Source of the DNA: Ketobacter sp963922875
Lineage (GTDB): Bacteria > Pseudomonadota > Gammaproteobacteria > Pseudomonadales > Ketobacteraceae
Direction: 5' to 3'
Length of the DNA stretch: 64,000 bases
Assembly: GCA_963922875.1 (NCBI GenBank)
Contig: CAWUJH010000009.1
Location: forward strand, 1 to 64,000
Part shown: one piece after another, positions 8,198 to 15,552 of the stretch
Layout of the letters: each line of letters begins with the position of its first letter
Numbering within the stretch: position 1 is the first letter of the stretch
Notes under the pieces: generated by a model
The model's database searches: none
What the model was told of the DNA's origin: nothing
What the model saw: only the letters and a program-made list of their open reading frames with translations
Position numbers and translations under genes: made by a program

Positions 8198-8815
8198 TTA
8201 CAGCTTAAGCTCACGGTTAGACGCCTTGATAAATTCCTGCTTTAGTTCCTGATAGGTGTTAACCGCAGGAAATTGAGGGAATTCAGCGATGACATTAGCT
8301 GGCGCTTTAAACAGAATACCGGCTTCCGCTTCACTTAACATTGTGGTGTCATTGTAAGAATCACCCGCAGCAATGCAGCGATAATTTAGTGAATGAAAGG
8401 CTTTTATTGAGGTCCGCTTGGGATCTTTTTGGCGTAGCTGATAGCCAAGTATGGTGCCATCATCAGCGACTTCCAGGCGGTGGCAAAAGAGTGTTGGCCA
8501 GCGTAGTTGGCGCATAAGAGGCTGAGAGAATTCGTAGAAAGTGTCAGATAATATGACTACTTGAAAGCGTTCCCTTAACCAGTCAACGAATTCCAATGCA
8601 CCTTCCATCGGCGTTAACGTTGAGATAACTTCTTGAATTTCGTTGTACCCTAAGCCATGTTGTTTCAATAGACCTAAGCGTTGTTGCATGAGTTGATCGT
8701 AGTCAGGTATGTCTCGTGTGGTCGCTTTTAACGCATCTATCCCGGTTTTTTCCGCGAAACTTATCCAAATTTCTGGCACTAAAACGCCTTCAAGATCAAG
8801 ACATGCTATTTCCAC
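8198..8815 (-). CDS. thrH: bifunctional phosphoserine phosphatase / homoserine phosphotransferase
   Basis: ThrH is a HAD-superfamily enzyme that dephosphorylates phosphoserine and can pass the phosphate to homoserine. The chosen GTG start at 8815 gives 205 residues, the length of the Pseudomonas protein, beginning MEIACLDLEGVLVPE. A GGAGA ribosome-binding site sits 6-7 nt before it; the longer frame would begin with a TTG inside that site. The nucleophile motif is LDLEGVL (D7). SDTFYEFSQPLMRQL and the AAGDSYNDTTML acidic motif follow. The sequence is closely similar, as remembered, to P. aeruginosa ThrH. Convergent with pabB, as in Pseudomonas-type neighbourhoods. Confidence 0.97.
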   Translation of the reverse strand: MEIACLDLEGVLVPEIWISFAEKTGIDALKATTRDIPDYDQLMQQRLGLLKQHGLGYNEIQEVISTLTPMEGALEFVDWLRERFQVVILSDTFYEFSQPLMRQLRWPTLFCHRLEVADDGTILGYQLRQKDPKRTSIKAFHSLNYRCIAAGDSYNDTTMLSEAEAGILFKAPANVIAEFPQFPAVNTYQELKQEFIKASNRELKL

Positions 8816-8977
8816 AATGGTCTCCAAAAAAACTAGTCACTGGCTTGGCGGCAACTCTAGCGATTTCGAGGCGTTTATGCAATTCAACAACGCAATTAAT
8901 GGCAAGAGTTGATAAACTGAAAATGTAGTGGGATCTTTTTCTTTGTTAATGGAGTTAACAGTAAGGGGACGCAATAA

Positions 8978-9259
8978 ATGAGAATAACCCTAGTAAAGAA
9001 GATTTTAGCGGACGGTTCAGCCTGTAAAAAATGCAACGAAGTGGCGAACCGTTTGGAAGAATCCGGCTATATGAAGTTCGTCGATACTGTATTGACCGCT
9101 GATGAGCGAGATCCCAGTAGTCAGGGACTGCAACTGGCGTCAGTTTTAGGCGTTGATCGAGCACCTTTCTTTGTGGTGGATCACGATGATGGGCGTCGAG
9201 AAGTCTATACCGTGTATTTCAAGTTGGTGCGGGAAGTTTTGGAACCCCTGACGCAATAA
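8978..9259 (+). CDS. small thioredoxin-fold protein with CxxC motif
   Basis: A 93-residue cytosolic protein with a CKKC redox motif (C16 and C19) close to the N-terminus, directly after a beta strand (ITLVKKIL). Later comes a cis-proline-type segment, VDRAPFFVVD (about residues 59-68), as in glutaredoxin/thioredoxin folds. The length fits a minimal glutaredoxin-like domain. No glutathione-binding motif can be confirmed by eye, so the partner is unknown. It lies between thrH and cysB on the opposite strand, with its own downstream terminator. Proximity to cysB may reflect a link to sulfur or redox metabolism, but that is inference. Confidence 0.8.
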   Translation: MRITLVKKILADGSACKKCNEVANRLEESGYMKFVDTVLTADERDPSSQGLQLASVLGVDRAPFFVVDHDDGRREVYTVYFKLVREVLEPLTQ

Positions 9260-9270
9260 ATCACCAAAGA

Positions 9271-9306
9271 AGAAGGCCCTGCTGAGTTAATTCAACAGGG
9301 CCTTCT
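9271..9306. terminator. bidirectional terminator between the CxxC protein gene and cysB
   Basis: Inverted repeat AGAAGGCCCTG (9271-9281) and CAGGGCCTTCT (9296-9306) with a 14-nt loop, positioned just after the stop of the + strand gene and just before the end of cysB on the minus strand. Confidence 0.8.
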
Positions 9307-9331
9307 GTGCTGAGGAGAAGGTTAAAAAAGT

Positions 9332-10303
9332 TTAGAGCTTCGGTAGTTTAATATGGCTGAAAAGTTCGTCTAATTCGGATCGTGTATGGCGATCTACGGC
9401 TTCATCTATCACCTCTTTAGTGAGGTGTGGTGCAAATAATTCAATGAAATCGTACATGAAACCCCGTAAGAAGGTGCCACGACGGAAACCGATTTTAGTG
9501 ACGCTTGGCTCGAATAAGTGTGAAGCATCCAGAGCAACTAGATCGGGATCATTATCATCACAAGCCATTTTCGCAACGATACCGACGCCCAACCCCAATT
9601 TTACATAGGTTTTGATGACATCGGCATCAGCAGCGGTAAATACCACTCTGGGTGATAGTCCTTTATCCAGAAAGGCATCGTCCAATTTTGATCGACCAGT
9701 GAAACCGAAGGTATAAGTTACGATAGGTTGGCGGGCAATGTCTTCCAGAGTCAGCGTTGAATTTTGAGCCAGTGGGTGGTTACGCGGGACGATGATAGCT
9801 CGATTCCAGGAGTAGCAAGGCATCATGATCAAGTCGCCGAACAGTTCTAGAGCCTCTGTGGCTATAGCAAAATCTACCGTGCCATCAGCGGCCATTTCCG
9901 AAATCTGGATTGGAGTACCCTGATGCATATGAAGCGAGACTTCCGGATACTTTTCGATGAAGTTCTCAATGACACCGGGCAAAGCGTAGCGCGCTTGAGT
10001 ATGGGTTGTCGCTAAGGACAGGCTGCCTCTACTTTCATCGCTGAATTCTTGGGCAACCTGTTTAATGCTATCGACTTTGCGCAGTATTTCACCTGCGATT
10101 TTTAGAATGGCTTCGCCCGCTGGAGTAACGCGAGTTAAATGCTTGCCACTGCGTGAAAATATCTCGACACCTAATTCATCTTCAAGCAACCGGATCTGTT
10201 TACTGATACCTGGTTGCGAAGTGTAAAGGCTCTGCGCGGTAACGGATACGTTCAGGTCATGTCGCGCCACTTCCCAGATGTAACGCAATTGCTGAAGCTT
10301 CAT
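9332..10303 (-). CDS. cysB: LysR-type regulator CysB
   Basis: CysB activates the sulfate assimilation and cysteine biosynthesis genes in response to N-acetylserine. The 323-residue product starts MKLQQLRYIWEVARHDLNVS and has the LysR winged helix at residues 1-60 (SLYTSQPGISKQIRLLEDEL). The effector domain from about residue 90 contains the CysB signatures TTHTQARYALP, PIVTYTFGFTGRSKLDDAF and DADVIKTYVKLGLGVGI. Length and motifs match CysB rather than the paralogue Cbl only broadly, but overall similarity to CysB is strong. The upstream region is a long 458-bp non-coding stretch. A sulfite/nitrite reductase gene that CysB may control lies 14 kb away. Confidence 0.96.
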   Translation of the reverse strand: MKLQQLRYIWEVARHDLNVSVTAQSLYTSQPGISKQIRLLEDELGVEIFSRSGKHLTRVTPAGEAILKIAGEILRKVDSIKQVAQEFSDESRGSLSLATTHTQARYALPGVIENFIEKYPEVSLHMHQGTPIQISEMAADGTVDFAIATEALELFGDLIMMPCYSWNRAIIVPRNHPLAQNSTLTLEDIARQPIVTYTFGFTGRSKLDDAFLDKGLSPRVVFTAADADVIKTYVKLGLGVGIVAKMACDDNDPDLVALDASHLFEPSVTKIGFRRGTFLRGFMYDFIELFAPHLTKEVIDEAVDRHTRSELDELFSHIKLPKL

Positions 10304-10761
10304 TTGTCTCCTCCCCCCTTTCTTTTCTTATATCGCCGGGGTTATAAAAGTGTTTAACTATATTCCTTATCAGAATAGGACAGAATCATTCAATTTACCA
10401 ACGTCCAAACTGGAAATTATTAAATTTTTTTCTGCTATTCCACTTTAAACGTAGAAGACAAAACCGACTTCGTCTATTGGATTTACTCGCCTCGTAAAAG
10501 TAATTGGTTAGTGGCTAAATTGCCGAGTTAATTACAATTGCATACCGTTCTACCACGGAAAAAAGGTCATATATTGACCATATTTGACAGTATGGATCGA
10601 TCAATATCTAACCTTACCTATGCCAACAAGAATGTATTAGGCAGGTAATGGTAATTGAACCACAGATTAGAATAGCTGACTGGATCAACCTATGGGTGGA
10701 GTCTACTGTTGCTATGAAGATCGTAAATAAGTGTGTTCTTTAATCTCGATGAGCGTGATGT
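10304..10761. other. 458-bp intergenic region with inverted repeats
   Basis: No credible ORF was found. It must contain the cysB promoter (minus strand) and that of the exported-protein gene (plus strand). Visible structure includes GGTCA-TATAT-TGACC at about 10566-10580, a possible small operator, and an imperfect dyad near 10609-10653 (TTACCTATGCC paired with GGCAGGTAA). It is AT-rich with no recognised riboswitch or tRNA. Confidence 0.5.
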
Positions 10762-11232
10762 ATGGTAGTACGTTGGTCTAAAGTGATTAATACAGGTTGT
10801 AATGCGGTGCTGGCGGCCGCTGTATGCTTCGTGTTATCCGCTCAAGCCGCTGAAGACTATCTACACATAAAGCTTACCCCCGAACAACAAGAACTGCTGC
10901 ATGGACAACCTTTTGTTGAATTTCCTTTACAAGGGTTCGCCTTCGATGCTGAGTCCGATGCCCTACCCCTCATTAAACTGAAGATAACAGCAGAAACAAA
11001 CCTAATGAGGGGTCATAGCCTGGATTTGAGTGCTTCCTATCACACTTGGCAGATCGGGCCTAATTTTGCCGACTTCGATACCACCTTTAGAACAGAATTC
11101 TCAGTGAGAGCACCCGTGCGGCATTACCTGGATTTTACCCAATCTATTCGAGATAAAGCCGAATTCAGTGCTGAGAAGCTGTTTGACAAATTTATCATTG
11201 ATGGTGCCGTCGGTTTTAATTTTACTTGGTAG
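10762..11232 (+). CDS. small exported protein of unknown function, possible outer-membrane protein
   Basis: A 156-residue protein not recognised as a named family. The N-terminus has a basic start (MVVRWSK), a hydrophobic core (AVLAAAVCFVLS) and an AQA-A cleavage-like site, so a Sec signal peptide of about 29 residues is likely. The mature part has alternating hydrophobic/polar strands, such as HSLDLSASYHTWQIG and FRTEFSVRAPV. It ends in FNFTW, with a C-terminal aromatic residue like the BAM recognition signal of outer-membrane barrels. That localisation is inference. Its stop overlaps the 3' end of the convergent 5'-nucleotidase gene by 11 bp. A 458-bp non-coding region precedes it. Confidence 0.7.
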   Translation: MVVRWSKVINTGCNAVLAAAVCFVLSAQAAEDYLHIKLTPEQQELLHGQPFVEFPLQGFAFDAESDALPLIKLKITAETNLMRGHSLDLSASYHTWQIGPNFADFDTTFRTEFSVRAPVRHYLDFTQSIRDKAEFSAEKLFDKFIIDGAVGFNFTW

Positions 11233-12160
11233 TTTGCAGGTTCTTGAGTAGCGTCGGTTGATTGGCGACGCCATGAGGAACGTGCCCAGTGGCGACGTGT
11301 TGACTTGCTGACAAGCAATGGCCTTCTTGGTCGTCAAAAAACACATCAGCACCGAAAGCTTTCAGAAACGCCGTTTTCTCTAATCCTCCCAAGAACAAAG
11401 ACTCATCAATTCGAATCTTCCAGTCTCTCAGCGTTCTTACTACGCGTTCGTGAGCCGGTGCTGATCGAGCGGTTACTAAAGCTGTCCTAATGGGGCATTC
11501 CGACTCGTCAAACTGCGCTTGCAGATTGTGTAAAGCTTGTAGAAATGGTTTGAAAGGGCCACCGCGCATTGGTGTTTTGGCAGAGGCCCGCTCAGCTGCA
11601 GTGAAGGCTTCAAGGCCTTGTGCTTGAAATATCTGTTCGGATTCATCTGAAAACAACACGGCATCCCCATCAAACGCTATTTTTAATTCAATGCCGTCAT
11701 TTGAGGGGTGGCTTTTGGGGGGCGAAATGATGCTGGCCGCCGCAATACCTAACTCCAGAGCGTTGCGGACATCTTCTTGATTGGTGGAAATAAATAAATG
11801 GGTGCCGAACGCTTCGACATAACGATAAGGGCTTTTCCCACCACTGAAAGCGGCGCGTGTAATAGGTAAAGAATGGTGTTCGATAGAATTGAACACTCGT
11901 AATCCAGTATCAGCAGAATTACGCGACAGTAGAATAACTTCTACTCCAGAATTTTTTGGCAATTTTTGATTTAAGCCCAGTAATTTCTTTACGAGTGGAA
12001 ATGCTTCACCGGGCTCCAGTGGAGTATCTTCGTTTTCTATTTGGTATTGTCGATAGGCGTCTAAACCTTCTTCATTGTAAATTCGGTGACTTTCTGATAA
12101 ATCAAAAATAGCACGAGAAGATGTGGCAACTACCAACTTGCCATCAAAGGTAATGGGCAT
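11222..12160 (-). CDS. cytosolic 5'-nucleotidase family protein
   Basis: A 312-residue protein matching the bacterial 5'-nucleotidase family PF06189, related to eukaryotic cytosolic 5'-nucleotidase I, which hydrolyses nucleoside monophosphates. Visible family features are the N-terminal LVVATSSRAIFDLSESHRIY and the SGVEVILLSRNSADTGLRVFNSI segment. KIAFDGDAVLFSDESE is a HAD-like acidic motif, and TALVTARSAPAHERVVRTLRDW and DESLFLGGLEKTAFLKAFGADVFFDDQ follow. No signal peptide. The start adjoins the end of the AddA-like gene (shared base 12160), so it is probably the last gene of the AddB-AddA operon. Whether it has a role in DNA repair is unknown; it may simply recycle nucleotides. Confidence 0.88.
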   Translation of the reverse strand: MPITFDGKLVVATSSRAIFDLSESHRIYNEEGLDAYRQYQIENEDTPLEPGEAFPLVKKLLGLNQKLPKNSGVEVILLSRNSADTGLRVFNSIEHHSLPITRAAFSGGKSPYRYVEAFGTHLFISTNQEDVRNALELGIAAASIISPPKSHPSNDGIELKIAFDGDAVLFSDESEQIFQAQGLEAFTAAERASAKTPMRGGPFKPFLQALHNLQAQFDESECPIRTALVTARSAPAHERVVRTLRDWKIRIDESLFLGGLEKTAFLKAFGADVFFDDQEGHCLSASQHVATGHVPHGVANQPTLLKNLQTTK

Positions 12161-15100
12161 TAGCGTTCAACCTCATGCAGATGATCAATGAGCGGAAAAT
12201 AAAGATAGGTGCGTGTGGGGCTTTGCTTAATATCATTCATTACCTTAGCATAATTATCGAGCTGGGTTTTGTAGAGTCCTGCTTCCTGCTGACTGAATTC
12301 GGTTATGGATTGGCCATCTTTGGGTCGCGTTAATTTATAGTCAATTATGTAGCGGGTTCCGCCATCTGTAAACGTACGATCCACCACCCACTGCTTTACA
12401 TCGTTATCTAACCATTGGTTAAGCACAAGCTCACTGTAGCTTTCCGTGTAGTGTGGAGCGAATAACCAGTCCCGGTGGCGGGATTCTTTTATTTGATGAG
12501 CGGCCTTAACCAGCAGTTCCAGTGCATTTTCCAACGATTGTTCAGCCAAACCTTGCAGCTCAAGTTTAACTCGCCAATGTTCAGAGTAGCCTGTTAGTTC
12601 AATATCATCGAGCTGTTGTGGCTGTTCGCTTATGTGCTCCATGAGTTCGTGGAACAAGGTTCCTGCGAGCCTTTGGTAGCTGGTATTTTCTGAATCTTCT
12701 TCAGTAATAGTCGTATTGATAGCGTTCAATTCATTTGATTGCTGTCCTGTCTGCTTTTGTACATCAGAATAGGTTTTTAGATTCGCGAGAAAATCAGGTT
12801 CAGGTTGGCGAAAATAGGCTTTATATTCCGGTGTTGGAGCGGCATCAGACGCCATAACATCTGCCGGAGAAAGTAAACCTAACGTCGGCCAAAGGACTCC
12901 CAGTAAGCTTTTCGGGTTGGGTGGTTTGATTTCGCCTTCAGCATCCTGTTTCACACAACCAGTTAGATATAATGTGGATTTAGCTCGGGTACAGGCGACG
13001 TATAACAGACGATAAATTTCATTGTTCAGTCGTTGCTTTTGTTGCTGCCACAAATAGGTGTAAATTGATGAACCTTCGGAATCACCATTTTGATCTATAG
13101 GAGCAATAAACAATTCCTGATAACTATCAGCCAGAGATGTTTGTTTATCAACCAGGATTAAAGGGCGATCGTCATGCCGTGACTGGCGCTGTAATTGAGG
13201 TAAAAACACCATATCAAATTCCAGACCTTTGGATTTGTGCATGGTCATAATTTGTATGGGGGTGTCTTCGCCAGTTTGAGTTTGAGGCGGGACATAAAGG
13301 TTTTCCAGGCGCTTGAGAAACTGTTCAATATCAGGGGTGTCAGCAATGCTGTTTACATCCTCAAGAATTTCAAAAAACAAACGGGCTGCTTCAAGCTCAT
13401 TGTAATCTGATGCTGTTGCCGGTAAGCCCAACTCCAGCACGAGCTCTCTCACCTGGTTTGGCCAGCGTCCTTTATTGCGACGCTGATGAGCTTTGCTGAA
13501 CACCGAATATACGTGTTGCAACTTTTGTTGTGTCTGGGCTGAAAGCGTTGAATCTTTCGATTGAAGCACTAGCTCCAGCAAAGTCCAAGGGCAATCATGC
13601 ACTGATGCTATTTCGGTTAACTCTGCCAGTGTTAATCCACACCAGGGTCCCCGTAAAATACCAAACCAAGCAGTTCTGTCATTGGGTGACTGGTAGGCTC
13701 GAATAACATTCAGTAGATCGATGATTAGTTGACTGGAAGTCAATGGTTCCATATCGACTGCTTGAAATGGCAGTCTGGCGCTGCGTAAGGCCACCACTAT
13801 ATCAAGTATATGGCTTTTTCCTTTCGCCAGAATGGCGATGGATTGCCTGTCTTTCTTGGTTTTTTTAATCACATCGACAATGTAGTTGGCTTCAGCTTGA
13901 GCGCCCTGGCTCTCCTCTTCCGACTCAGTGTTCGCCCAAAATAATTGAGTCACTACTCCACTATGTTGTTGAGCGGGCTTTGCTGCTTTCGATTGTGAAT
14001 AGGGAACAGCGCCTTTGCGAATATCCACACGGGCGGGAAACGCCTGTTGGAATGTCTCATTTATCCACTGAATGACTTCTGGCGAAGAACGGAAGTTGGT
14101 ATCCAGCAATAGGGGTTCGATGGGTACATCGCCGAGATGCTGATCCTGCCAAAGCTTCAGAAACAGCCCTACATCGGCCTTCCTAAAACTATAAATGGAC
14201 TGCATGGGATCACCAACCAAGAACAGTGTGCGTCCGTCACCAGGAGTCCAGCCAGCCGTTAGCTTCTCCAACAAATCAACTTGCAGTATTGAGGTATCCT
14301 GAAATTCATCGACCAAAATGTGGCTAATCACTTCGTCTAAAAGTAGCGCGATCTCCGTTGGACTATCGCATTCGCCTAGTGCCGCGAGTGCCGCTAATGC
14401 CACTTCACTAAAGTCGATCGTTTTTTTATTTTGAAAGGCAAGCTTTAAGTGTGCTGCGCCGTAGCGAACCACCATCATTAGATCTTCTAACAAGTGCCAT
14501 TGTTCGGGTTCAATAAGAGGGCTTGGCAGGGTGATAAAATCCAGCAAAGTATTATGCCCATGTTGCCCCAATTCGCCAAGCCTGCCCACTACTGCCTCAG
14601 CCTGCTGTTTATAAGCTTTACACTCTTTTTTTTCTACACTTGTAGTGCCAACTGGAAAGCCTACATTTTTATCAAAGCGACTTCTTAGTTTGGTTAAATC
14701 CTTTGTAAAAAACAGGCTTAGCGCTTGTTTAAGATAATCATATTCTGAATTGTGATTTGCCAATAAGCTATGCTCGGCTTTACTCAATGCCAGCTGATTT
14801 TCGGCATAAATAGCCAGGTTCTTTATTTCTTGGAATAAGGTGTCGCCTAAACAGTGCTGTGCTGATTCCAGTACTTGTTCATTCAGCCTCTCTAATGAGG
14901 ATTCAAGCAGAGTTTTGAAGGCATCGATATTGCCGTGCACCGATATTACATCTGCAAGCCAATGATCTCTGTTCATCAGCATTTGCGTTATCAGTGATTC
15001 AAAACGGCCATAATTATTGTCCAGGTAACTCAGTACATTGGCTAATACATTACTAAAATCATTGTCATCATCCAGCGAGTGAAGCAGTGCTTTACTGGCT

Positions 15101-15552
15101 TCGGCGTACAGCTCTGACGCATCTTCTGTTACATCAAATTGCAGCCCGAGCCCGGAAGTCAACGGCCTATTGCGTACCACACTACTGCAGAAACTGTCGA
15201 TGGTGACTAAACGCAGACGACTCAGGTTTTGGCGCAGCCCCCAATGCTTTTTTTGGTCCCTTAAATTCACTTCACGAGCCAGCTCGTAAAATTGACGTTC
15301 ATAAGGATCCTTTGGTGGCTGTTCCAAATCGCCCATTTGCAAGGCTTCCATGACCCTGGTTCTCATTTCTGCGGCGGCCTTTTTGGTAAACGTGATGCCG
15401 AGGATCTCTTCAGGACGTTCCACTATGGTGAGTAACTTTAAGATTCTTTGCGTCAACACACCTGTTTTGCCCGAGCCGGCTGGCGCTTGCACAATAAAAC
15501 TTTTGTGAATATTCAATGCCTGAGTACGTGCCTTGCCATCACTGAGCAACAT
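12160..15552 (-). CDS. AddA-like UvrD/Rep helicase-nuclease
   Basis: A 1130-residue superfamily 1A helicase fused to a RecB-type nuclease, expected to act on double-strand DNA ends with the adjoining AddB-like protein. Motifs in order: Walker A VQAPAGSGKT (about 21-30), the TFTKKAAAEMRTRV motif Ia, motif II VDEFQDTS (about residue 410), motif III GDPMQSIYSFRKADVGLF, motif V TMHKSKGLEFDMVF and motif VI RLLYVACTRAK. A C-terminal PD-(D/E)XK nuclease follows, with YIIDYKLTRP near residue 1074. It begins 14 bp inside the end of the AddB-like gene. The pair looks like the gammaproteobacterial AddAB-type system that accompanies the TIGR03623 family; a RecBCD system elsewhere cannot be excluded. Confidence 0.9.
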   Translation of the reverse strand: MLLSDGKARTQALNIHKSFIVQAPAGSGKTGVLTQRILKLLTIVERPEEILGITFTKKAAAEMRTRVMEALQMGDLEQPPKDPYERQFYELAREVNLRDQKKHWGLRQNLSRLRLVTIDSFCSSVVRNRPLTSGLGLQFDVTEDASELYAEASKALLHSLDDDNDFSNVLANVLSYLDNNYGRFESLITQMLMNRDHWLADVISVHGNIDAFKTLLESSLERLNEQVLESAQHCLGDTLFQEIKNLAIYAENQLALSKAEHSLLANHNSEYDYLKQALSLFFTKDLTKLRSRFDKNVGFPVGTTSVEKKECKAYKQQAEAVVGRLGELGQHGHNTLLDFITLPSPLIEPEQWHLLEDLMMVVRYGAAHLKLAFQNKKTIDFSEVALAALAALGECDSPTEIALLLDEVISHILVDEFQDTSILQVDLLEKLTAGWTPGDGRTLFLVGDPMQSIYSFRKADVGLFLKLWQDQHLGDVPIEPLLLDTNFRSSPEVIQWINETFQQAFPARVDIRKGAVPYSQSKAAKPAQQHSGVVTQLFWANTESEEESQGAQAEANYIVDVIKKTKKDRQSIAILAKGKSHILDIVVALRSARLPFQAVDMEPLTSSQLIIDLLNVIRAYQSPNDRTAWFGILRGPWCGLTLAELTEIASVHDCPWTLLELVLQSKDSTLSAQTQQKLQHVYSVFSKAHQRRNKGRWPNQVRELVLELGLPATASDYNELEAARLFFEILEDVNSIADTPDIEQFLKRLENLYVPPQTQTGEDTPIQIMTMHKSKGLEFDMVFLPQLQRQSRHDDRPLILVDKQTSLADSYQELFIAPIDQNGDSEGSSIYTYLWQQQKQRLNNEIYRLLYVACTRAKSTLYLTGCVKQDAEGEIKPPNPKSLLGVLWPTLGLLSPADVMASDAAPTPEYKAYFRQPEPDFLANLKTYSDVQKQTGQQSNELNAINTTITEEDSENTSYQRLAGTLFHELMEHISEQPQQLDDIELTGYSEHWRVKLELQGLAEQSLENALELLVKAAHQIKESRHRDWLFAPHYTESYSELVLNQWLDNDVKQWVVDRTFTDGGTRYIIDYKLTRPKDGQSITEFSQQEAGLYKTQLDNYAKVMNDIKQSPTRTYLYFPLIDHLHEVER

